From positions 1 to 45,842 of the forward strand of contig NZ_BIMF01000031.1 in assembly GCF_004000945.1 (NCBI RefSeq): 45,842 nt of DNA. Direction: 5' to 3'. How positions within the stretch are numbered: position 1 is the first letter of the stretch; each line of letters starts with the position of its first letter. Below are positions 39,570-45,842 of the stretch, piece by piece. Made by a program: the position numbers and the translations under genes. The DNA is from Paenibacillus lautus NBRC 15380 (GTDB lineage: Bacteria; Bacillota; Bacilli; Paenibacillales; Paenibacillaceae). A model generated the notes under the pieces. It searched no databases and was not told where the DNA came from. It was given only the letters and a program-made list of their open reading frames with translations.

Positions 39570-41468
39570 TTGGCTCACGCTCATGCTCAAAGCCATAGCG
39601 TCAAACGCTACACGGGGTTAATGGATTGGCTTACAACCGTTGACCACAAGAAAATCGGGATATTATACCTGATAGCGGGCGGCTTCTTCTTCGGGATTGG
39701 CGGTATTGAAGCGATTCTGATTCGCTTGCAGCTGATCAAGCCGATGAACGATCTGGTATCGGCTCAAGTATTTAACGAATTGATAACAATGCACGGAACG
39801 ACAATGATCTTCCTTGGCGTTATGCCAGTTATCTTCGCCTTGATGAACGCGGTTATTCCGCTTCAGATCGGTGCACGTGACGTCGCATTTCCATTTTTGA
39901 ACTCGCTTGGATTTTGGACGTTTTTGTTCGGTGGACTTTTGCTCAATCTTAGCTGGATTATGGGCGGCGCGCCTGATGCGGGCTGGACATCCTATACACC
40001 GCTTTCTACAAATGACTACTCGTCCACGCACGGTGTAGACTTTTATACCATAGGTCTTCAGATTGCAGGTCTGGGTACGTTGATCGGTGGTATCAACTTC
40101 CTGGCTACCATCATAACAATGCGTGCACCTGGAATGTCCTTCATGAGAATGCCAATGTTTACATGGACGGCTTTCATTACATCGGCCATGATCCTGTTCG
40201 CATTCCCTGCAATTACAGTAGGTCTCGTATTGCTTAGCTTTGACCGTTTGCTCGGTGCCAATTTCTTTGATGTTGCGGCTGGCGGTAGCCCCGTATTGTG
40301 GCAGCATATTTTCTGGATCTTCGGTCACCCTGAAGTTTACATTCTGATTTTGCCGGCGTTCGGTATTATCTCCGAAGTTATTCCGACATTCTCCCGTAAA
40401 CGTTTGTTCGGATACAGCTCCATGGTATTTGCAACCATCCTGATCGCCTTCTTGGGCTTCATGGTTTGGGCTCACCATATGTTTACGACGGGTCTTGGAC
40501 CTGTAGCGAATGCGCTCTTCTCCATCGCAACGATGTTGATTGCCGTTCCTACCGGTATCAAAATCTTTAACTGGCTCTTTACGATGTGGGGCGGTCAAAT
40601 CCGCTTTACCAGTGCAAACCTGTTCGCGATCGGTTTCGTACCGACCTTCGTTATGGGTGGGGTTACCGGTGTCATGCTGGCATCTGCTCCTGCAGACTTC
40701 CAGTTCCATGATACGTACTTCGTTGTAGCTCACTTCCACTACGTTATCGTTGGGGGTCTGGTATTCGGTTTGTTTGCCGGATTGCATTACTGGTGGCCAA
40801 AAATGTTCGGTCGCGTACTGAACGAAACGCTTGGCAAATGGACGTTCTGGTTGTTCGCAATCGGCTTCCATATGACATTCTTCGTACAGCATTTCCTTGG
40901 ATTGCTCGGTATGCAGCGGCGGATTGTCTCATATCTGCCGAACCAGAATTTTGACGAACTTAACTTTATCAGTACCATCGGCGCAATCTTGATGGGAATC
41001 GGCGTTTTGGCCTTCTTGGCAAACGTTGTGATTACTTCGAGAAAACCGGTTGGTGCTCCGGCCGATCCATGGGAAGATGGCCGTACGCTCGAGTGGAGTA
41101 TTCCTTCTCCACCGCCAGAGTACAACTTTAAGCAAATTCCGCTTGTTCGCGGCATTGACGCTTATTGGAAAGAGAAGATGGCGGGCAATAAAGAGATGAC
41201 ACCATCCGAACCGGTTGGTCCGATCCACATGCCTTCGCCAAGTATCCTTCCGTTTGTGATGTCACTGGGTCTGTTTATCGCGGGTCTTGGTTTCATGTTT
41301 AGCACGGAGGACTTCTCGAATTCGTTCATGAGCTTAATCTTCAATAAATATATCGTTCTGATTGTTGGTCTTCTGATTACGTTCGCGGCAATGATCGCTC
41401 GTTCCCTGTACGATGATCATGGATATCACATCGAAGTTGAAGAACTGGAAGGGGAGGGTAAAGCATGA
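39570..41468 (+). CDS. ctaD: Cytochrome c oxidase subunit I
   Basis: The product is 632 residues from a TTG, with AAGGGGG upstream. It has 12 conserved membrane helices plus extra C-terminal ones, as in Bacillus CtaD. Heme and CuB ligands are seen: MHGTTMIF (low-spin heme), WIFGHPEVYILILPAFG (CuB His and the His-Tyr cross-link), and HDTYFVVAHFHYV (both hemes). It reduces oxygen to water and pumps protons. Its stop overlaps the ctaE start. Confidence 0.97.
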   Translation: MAHAHAQSHSVKRYTGLMDWLTTVDHKKIGILYLIAGGFFFGIGGIEAILIRLQLIKPMNDLVSAQVFNELITMHGTTMIFLGVMPVIFALMNAVIPLQIGARDVAFPFLNSLGFWTFLFGGLLLNLSWIMGGAPDAGWTSYTPLSTNDYSSTHGVDFYTIGLQIAGLGTLIGGINFLATIITMRAPGMSFMRMPMFTWTAFITSAMILFAFPAITVGLVLLSFDRLLGANFFDVAAGGSPVLWQHIFWIFGHPEVYILILPAFGIISEVIPTFSRKRLFGYSSMVFATILIAFLGFMVWAHHMFTTGLGPVANALFSIATMLIAVPTGIKIFNWLFTMWGGQIRFTSANLFAIGFVPTFVMGGVTGVMLASAPADFQFHDTYFVVAHFHYVIVGGLVFGLFAGLHYWWPKMFGRVLNETLGKWTFWLFAIGFHMTFFVQHFLGLLGMQRRIVSYLPNQNFDELNFISTIGAILMGIGVLAFLANVVITSRKPVGAPADPWEDGRTLEWSIPSPPPEYNFKQIPLVRGIDAYWKEKMAGNKEMTPSEPVGPIHMPSPSILPFVMSLGLFIAGLGFMFSTEDFSNSFMSLIFNKYIVLIVGLLITFAAMIARSLYDDHGYHIEVEELEGEGKA

Positions 41469-42085
41469 GTCACGCTGAACATGTAAACGGCGAACTTCCT
41501 CACGAGCCGGAGAAGGCAACACTCGAAGGCCGTAATAAGGTTCTTGGTTTCTGGCTCTTCCTCGGTGGAGAGGCCGTGCTCTTCGGTACGTTGTTTGCAA
41601 CGTTCCTGGCGCTTCGCGGGCAGAACAACGAAGGCCCAACCGCAGCCGAGCTGTTCTCTCTGCCGATTACGGCAGCAGCAACGCTGATATTGCTTGTCAG
41701 TTCCTTGACCAGTGTGTTCGCCATTCAGGCGCTCCACCGTCACAATATCGAGAAGCTGAAGTTGTGGCTGATCGTAACCGTTGTTCTGGGTCTTGGGTTC
41801 CTTGGCCTTGAGATTTATGAGTTCTATGAATATGTTGTGCATGAATCGTTTAACATGAAGACGAGTGCATTCTCGTCTGCATTCTATACGCTGGTTGGCT
41901 TCCACGGTGCCCACGTTGCTTTCGGGGTTGTGTGGATCAGCCTGTTGATCGCTCAGCTGTACAGAAAAGGGTTAACCGTGGTTACAGCACCTAAGGTATA
42001 TGTTTCTGCCATGTATTGGCACTTTATCGACGTTGTATGGGTGTTCATCTTCTCGGTCGTATACCTTCTTGGAAAGGTGGGCTAA
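41465..42085 (+). CDS. ctaE: Cytochrome c oxidase subunit III
   Basis: The product is 206 residues with five membrane helices. It starts inside the end of ctaD (ATGA overlap), so translation is coupled. LGFWLFLGGEAVLFGTLFATF and GFHGAHVAFGVVWI are typical of subunit III, which stabilises subunit I. Confidence 0.95.
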   Translation: MSHAEHVNGELPHEPEKATLEGRNKVLGFWLFLGGEAVLFGTLFATFLALRGQNNEGPTAAELFSLPITAAATLILLVSSLTSVFAIQALHRHNIEKLKLWLIVTVVLGLGFLGLEIYEFYEYVVHESFNMKTSAFSSAFYTLVGFHGAHVAFGVVWISLLIAQLYRKGLTVVTAPKVYVSAMYWHFIDVVWVFIFSVVYLLGKVG

Positions 42086-42088
42086 GGA

Positions 42089-42412
42089 ATGACTGCGAAT
42101 CAACAATCTAATGAGGGGCCTACAGTTAAACACCGCCATCGTGTGGAAGGCCCTGAGAAACACATTGTTGTCTTTATTTTCTCCATTGTCCTGACTGCGA
42201 TTGCTTTTGCGGCCGTCGCAGCCGGTGGCATCAACACAGCATTTACGATCATCATTTTGCTGGTTATGGCTGTGTTGCAGGTGTTCGTGCAAATGGGTTA
42301 CTGGATGCACTTGAAGGACAAAGGGCATCTGATGCCAATCCTGTTTATGATTGGCGGGTTCTTCGTAGCTAGTACCTGTATTGTCATGGCACTGTTCTGG
42401 GTTTGGTGGTAA
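42089..42412 (+). CDS. ctaF: Cytochrome c oxidase subunit IV
   Basis: The product is 107 residues with three membrane helices and the motif VFVQMGYWMHLKDKGH, typical of the small Gram-positive subunit IV (CtaF/CyoD family). It is the last gene before the operon terminator. Confidence 0.93.
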   Translation: MTANQQSNEGPTVKHRHRVEGPEKHIVVFIFSIVLTAIAFAAVAAGGINTAFTIIILLVMAVLQVFVQMGYWMHLKDKGHLMPILFMIGGFFVASTCIVMALFWVWW

Positions 42413-42418
42413 AATGAA

Positions 42419-42452
42419 AAAGAGGTGGGCTACTTCAGCCCCCTCTTTTTTT
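42419..42452 (+). terminator. Intrinsic terminator after ctaF
   Basis: AAGAGGTGGGCT pairs with AGCCCCCTCTT across a short loop, followed by seven Ts. Confidence 0.85.
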
Positions 42453-42512
42453 AAATCGTAGGAAGGTGTCACAATTTAGACAGAATTTAACCCGTTATGG
42501 GGAGGTTTTTGC

Positions 42513-43421
42513 ATGCTGGGCTTAGAATATTTTAGTTTTGCAGATAAATGGAGTCCCTTGTTCCTGGCATTTATGCTGCTCGTAACAGCAGGCTACTTCC
42601 TGTTGACCGGGCCGCTGAGCAGTCGATTCGAAGGGAGTGCTCCGGTTTCCGCTGGAAGGAAAACACTGTTTGTAGGTGGTATGCTTGCGTTCTATCTTGC
42701 ACAGGGTGGACCCATTGAACTGCTGGGGCATACGATGTTCTCGTTTCACATGGTCAGTATGGCAATGTCCTATTTAATGGCGATGCCGCTCTTGATTCTG
42801 GGTATTCCTGTTTGGATGTGGCGGGCCTTCGATAAGGTCAATCCGTTTAAGAAGCTCGGTTTCCTTGCGCGTCCGATTGTTGCCGCGGTTCTGTTTAACG
42901 GCTTGTTTTCTTTTTATCACATCCCGGTTATCCATGATTTTGTTATGTTGAATTTCTGGGTGCACCGTTTGTACTATCTAATCCTGTTTATCGCCTCGCT
43001 GCTGATGTGGTGGGCCATTATTAACCCGATCCCGGAGAAGGACAAGTCTTCAGGGCTTTTGAAAATGGGATACATCTTTCTCAATATGGTCTTGCTGACT
43101 CCGGCGTGTGGGCTCATTATTTTCTCAAGCGAGCCGATGTACGCAACCTACAGCGATCCTGTGGTATGGGCGAAGGCGATGGGATACTGCGTAGCTAGTG
43201 ATACCTCGGCATTGCTCAGTAAATTTGGCGGACCTGAGTTCTTCGGCTATCTGGAGCCTGCGATTGACCAGCGAGTGGGCGGGATCATCATGAAGTTTTT
43301 CCAAGAGATCATTTTTGCCTCGATGCTGGCCTATGTGTTCTTTCATTGGTACAAACGAGAAAATCAGGAAGACGATCCTTTGCCTAGCGAGATTCCTCCC
43401 GGCAAGCTCAATCAGGCGTAA
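42513..43421 (+). CDS. ctaG: Cytochrome c oxidase assembly factor CtaG
   Basis: The product is 302 residues with about seven membrane helices. His-containing segments GHTMFSFHMVSMAMSYLMAMP, FYHIPVIHDFV and WVHRLYYLI fit the caa3_CtaG family, needed for maturation of the caa3 oxidase (copper insertion is suggested). GGGGAGG precedes the ATG. It is behind the ctaF terminator but close to the operon. Confidence 0.93.
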   Translation: MLGLEYFSFADKWSPLFLAFMLLVTAGYFLLTGPLSSRFEGSAPVSAGRKTLFVGGMLAFYLAQGGPIELLGHTMFSFHMVSMAMSYLMAMPLLILGIPVWMWRAFDKVNPFKKLGFLARPIVAAVLFNGLFSFYHIPVIHDFVMLNFWVHRLYYLILFIASLLMWWAIINPIPEKDKSSGLLKMGYIFLNMVLLTPACGLIIFSSEPMYATYSDPVVWAKAMGYCVASDTSALLSKFGGPEFFGYLEPAIDQRVGGIIMKFFQEIIFASMLAYVFFHWYKRENQEDDPLPSEIPPGKLNQA

Positions 43422-43445
43422 GAGAATTATTGAAGGGGGATCCAT

Positions 43446-43910
43446 ATGGATTGGTTTTTTATATTTCCCACGGTCAGTACAACGTTTATTGTCATTAGCG
43501 CCGTGCTGGTAGCGATTGGCTGGGGTCTTATTATTAAGGGGAAGCGCGAAGCCCACAAGAAAGTGATGATCTGGGCGGCCGTCGCTGCGGTCATCTTCTT
43601 TATCATCTATTCCTCGCGCACCGTATTCATCGGCAACACGTCATGGGGGGGGCCCGATGATCTGCAACCGTATTATCAGGTATTCCTGGTCTTCCACATT
43701 GTGCTGGCTACCGTAGCAGCGGTCTTCGGGATTACGACATTGACCCTCGGCTTCAAGGAGAAGTATTCCAAGCACCGCAAGTGGGGGAGGGTCACGTCGA
43801 TCATCTGGTTCTTTACCGCTATTACCGGCGTGGCCGTGTATACCTTGCTGTACCTGTTATATCCGGGCGGGCATACCCAGCCTGTATGGAAAGTGATATT
43901 TGGAATGTAA
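43446..43910 (+). CDS. DUF420 membrane protein, CtaM/YozB-like
   Basis: The product is 154 residues with four membrane helices. Conserved motifs are SRTVFIGNTSWGGP, FHIVLAT, HRKWGRVTSIIWFFTAITGV and YLLYP. DUF420 proteins (S. aureus CtaM, B. subtilis YozB) are needed for activity of heme-A oxidases. Its place right behind ctaG supports that role. GAAGGGGG precedes the ATG. Confidence 0.88.
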   Translation: MDWFFIFPTVSTTFIVISAVLVAIGWGLIIKGKREAHKKVMIWAAVAAVIFFIIYSSRTVFIGNTSWGGPDDLQPYYQVFLVFHIVLATVAAVFGITTLTLGFKEKYSKHRKWGRVTSIIWFFTAITGVAVYTLLYLLYPGGHTQPVWKVIFGM

Positions 43911-43918
43911 TGGTAGGA

Positions 43919-43954
43919 GAACACCCGTCAGAGAAATCTGGCGGGTGTTTTTTT
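43919..43954 (+). terminator. Intrinsic terminator and group IIC intron target
   Basis: AACACCCG...CAG pairs with CTG...CGGGTGTT across a 6-base loop, followed by seven Ts. The intron begins two bases after the T run, which is the known target choice of group IIC introns. Confidence 0.88.
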
Positions 43955-44223
43955 AGTACGCCCAGCATGGACGTCATCTCTAGGGTGAGAGTCCCGAACG
44001 GGGGCTGGCGAGCGCCTACCGTTAGCCAAGGGCAAGGGTGTCCACCGCGAGGTGGAATCTGAAGGAAGCCGGAGGCAAAAGCACGGGCCAAGGTACACGA
44101 ACTGGATTTGAGGCAGAGATAGCCGGATGAGTTGCCTAAACACAACGAAATCCTAAGCCGCCAAGGGCTATCTCTGTAAACTCCAGTGGCCGCGGGCAGA
44201 AAGATGGCGTTCTTATCTGGGGA

Positions 44224-44291
44224 GGCCTGCGGGAGAAAAAAAAACGCGAAGTTACTTCGTAACCGTAACCGAGAGGTTACGCTGAACCCGC
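44224..44291 (+). other. Expanded intron stem with A9 run
   Basis: CCTGCGGG pairs with CCCGCAGG. The loop holds nine As and two small hairpins (GAAGTTACTTC; GTAACC...GGTTAC). The O. iheyensis intron, as I recall it, has only a short capped stem at the matching place. Confidence 0.45.
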
Positions 44292-44372
44292 AGGAGTCAG
44301 CAGAGGCCATAGTACGGGAGTAACGGGACGCCGGAAACCGGAAGGGCCGAACCGAAAGGAGAGAGGAAACCG

Positions 44373-45764
44373 ATGCGTTCGCATGAAGAGCAACGACAGC
44401 AGAATATCTCGCGAGAGAGCTTGCGGCAAAGAGAAGCGGTGAAGCCGTCAGGGTATGCCGGAGCGCCGAGTTCTTCGTCGGCACAAGTCGCCCCTTCCTC
44501 TCGCGAAGCACAAAACGACCTGCTGGAGCGAATGCTCGAAGGCCAAAACCTTCGACTCGCCTACAAACGAGTGGTCCAAAATGGAGGAGCCCCCGGTGTG
44601 GACGGTGTAACAGTAGCTGAGCTACAAGCTTACCTGAAAACACACTATGAAACGGTGAAAACCGAACTTCTGGCGGGAGCCTACAGACCTGCGCCAGTCA
44701 GACGGATGGAAATCCCCAAACCCGGAGGCGGCGTACGGCTGCTGGGTATCCCGACCGTGATGGACCGCTTCCTCCAGCAAGCGCTTCTGCAAGTGATGAA
44801 CCCGATCTTTGATCCGACCTTTTCCTGGTACAGCTATGGCTTCAGACCGGGAAAACGCGCCCATAACGCGGTAAGGCAAGCACAGCGCTATATCCAAAGT
44901 GGCCGGAGATGGGTCGTGGATATGGACCTTGAGAAATTCTTTGACCAGGTGAACCACGACATGTTGATGGCAAGGGTCGCGAGAAAAGTAACGGACAAGC
45001 GTGTCTTGAAACTGATCCGTGCATACTTGAACGCTGGCGTGTTGACAGAAGGCGGGTTGGAACGAGCGGAAGAAGGCACGCCACAAGGCGGTCCATTAAG
45101 TCCGCTTTTGGCGAACATTCTGCTGGACGATCTGGATCAAGAATTGACAAGGCGAGGTTTACGATTCGTCCGCTATGCGGACGATGTTAACATCTTTGTG
45201 GGGAGCAAACGAGCCGGAGAACGCGTCAAGGAATCGATAAGTCGCTATGTAGAAGGAAAGTTGAAACTGAAAGTGAACCGGGAGAAAAGCGCGGTAGACC
45301 GGCCATGGAAGCGAAAGCTACTGGGATTTAGTTTTCTGTCGAACCAAGAGGCGACGATTCGGCTAGCTCCCAAAACGATCGCTCGATTCAAGGAGAGGAT
45401 ACGGGAGCTAACAAATCGAACGCGGCCGATCCCGATGGAAAAGAGGATCCAGAGGCTAAACCGATACATGATGGGTTGGCTCGGCTATTTCCGACTAGCC
45501 TCGGCGAAAAGGCATCTCCAAGTTTTGGACCAATGGATTCGCAGACGTCTTCGAATGTGTCTGTGGAAACAGTGGAAGCGAGTGCGAACGCGAATGCGCG
45601 AACTTCGAGCACTTGGTGTACCGAAGTGGGCCTGCCGGGTGATGGCAAATTCGCGCCGAGGTGCATGGGAAATGTCCCGGAACATGAATAATGCCCTCCC
45701 GACTTCCTACTGGGAAGCGAAAGGGCTAAGGAGTTTACTTTCTCGGTATTTGGAGCTTTGTTAA
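44373..45764 (+). CDS. ltrA: Group II intron reverse transcriptase/maturase
   Basis: The product is 463 residues with AAAGGAGAGAGG before the ATG. Reverse-transcriptase blocks are intact: GAPGVDGVTV, RRMEIPKPGGGVRLLGIPTVMDR, VVDMDLEKFFDQVNHD, GTPQGGPLSPLLANI and the catalytic RYADD (about residue 268). The maturase X domain (MGWLGYFRLA, RLRMCLWKQWKRVRTR) follows. There is no HNH endonuclease domain, as in other class C proteins; it closely resembles the Geobacillus GsI-IIC enzyme. It should help splicing and reverse-transcribe the intron into new sites. Confidence 0.95.
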   Translation: MRSHEEQRQQNISRESLRQREAVKPSGYAGAPSSSSAQVAPSSREAQNDLLERMLEGQNLRLAYKRVVQNGGAPGVDGVTVAELQAYLKTHYETVKTELLAGAYRPAPVRRMEIPKPGGGVRLLGIPTVMDRFLQQALLQVMNPIFDPTFSWYSYGFRPGKRAHNAVRQAQRYIQSGRRWVVDMDLEKFFDQVNHDMLMARVARKVTDKRVLKLIRAYLNAGVLTEGGLERAEEGTPQGGPLSPLLANILLDDLDQELTRRGLRFVRYADDVNIFVGSKRAGERVKESISRYVEGKLKLKVNREKSAVDRPWKRKLLGFSFLSNQEATIRLAPKTIARFKERIRELTNRTRPIPMEKRIQRLNRYMMGWLGYFRLASAKRHLQVLDQWIRRRLRMCLWKQWKRVRTRMRELRALGVPKWACRVMANSRRGAWEMSRNMNNALPTSYWEAKGLRSLLSRYLELC

Positions 45765-45842
45765 CCTTTCGGAACCGCCGTATGCGGACCCGCATGTACG
45801 GTGGTGTGAGAGGACGGGGGTTTGTCGCCCCCTCCTACTCGA

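Larger units (their letters stand above)
43956..45842 (+). mobile_element. Group IIC intron (3' end at or just beyond the window edge)
   Basis: The RNA begins GTACGCCCAGCATGG, close to the Oceanobacillus iheyensis IIC intron except that the third base is A, not the usual G of GTGYG. Domain I landmarks follow (AGGGTGAGAGTCCCGAAC; GGTGTCC...GGAATCTGAAGGAAGC). The open reading frame lies in domain IV. Domain V is at 45774-45805 (ACCGCCGT/ACGGTGGT stem, CGC triad at 45776-45778, 2-nt bulge). Domain VI is the GGGGG/CCCCC hairpin ending CTACTCGA. Insertion behind a terminator fits class C. Confidence 0.9.

Noticed and set aside
39663..40892. Minus-strand frame of 409 codons over ctaD
   Set aside because: Antisense shadow of a highly conserved oxidase gene; no start signal.

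Overview
The window reads as chromosomal DNA of a Paenibacillus-like, low-to-mid GC Gram-positive bacterium. Supporting signs are strong AGGAGG-type ribosome binding sites, intrinsic terminators, a YesM/YesN two-component pair next to a sugar ABC importer, a caa3 oxidase cluster with a lipoprotein CtaC, a guanine riboswitch ahead of xpt-pbuX, cre and GlnR/TnrA-type operators, and a GsI-IIC-like group II intron. No tRNA, rRNA, CRISPR array or prophage is visible.

Layout. 1-3213 (minus) is the start of a very large protein made almost wholly of tandem decapeptides. It runs off the left edge and has a promoter and a long leader at 3240-3670. 3820-5370 encodes a membrane HD-GYP protein. 5565-9374 is the most striking region: tatC and a short TnrA/GlnR-like MerR regulator face a Tat-exported amine/amino-acid oxidase, a Sec-exported RidA and tatA. 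A perfect GlnR/TnrA operator sits at about -50 of the oxidase promoter. I infer an extracytoplasmic nitrogen-scavenging module with its own Tat translocase. 9616-11569 holds a CsbD protein, a small hypothetical, an NAD(P)-binding protein behind a structured leader, and a cytosolic RidA. 11701-12465 is a TspO-like membrane protein. 12562-19269 is the two-component and sugar ABC locus, with a cre site before the binding-protein gene. 20063-23970 is a SNF2 helicase with a short, GC-rich SWIM-finger protein. 24158-29664 contains a VanY-type carboxypeptidase, zinc-ribbon, TrmB-like and metallophosphoesterase genes and several hypotheticals. 30085-32283 is the guanine riboswitch with xpt-pbuX. 32519-38048 contains a small membrane protein, a di-heme cytochrome, a class C beta-lactamase-like hydrolase and methionine aminopeptidase. 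38268-43910 is the caa3 cytochrome oxidase cluster (ctaC, D, E, F, G and a DUF420/CtaM gene). 43956 to the end is a group IIC intron inserted directly behind the terminator of that cluster.

Two copies of a ~110 bp intergenic element (25191-25302 and 32328-32437) lie between convergent genes, each directly behind a terminator. I do not recognise the element. All family assignments come from motif recognition by eye; no database search was run.
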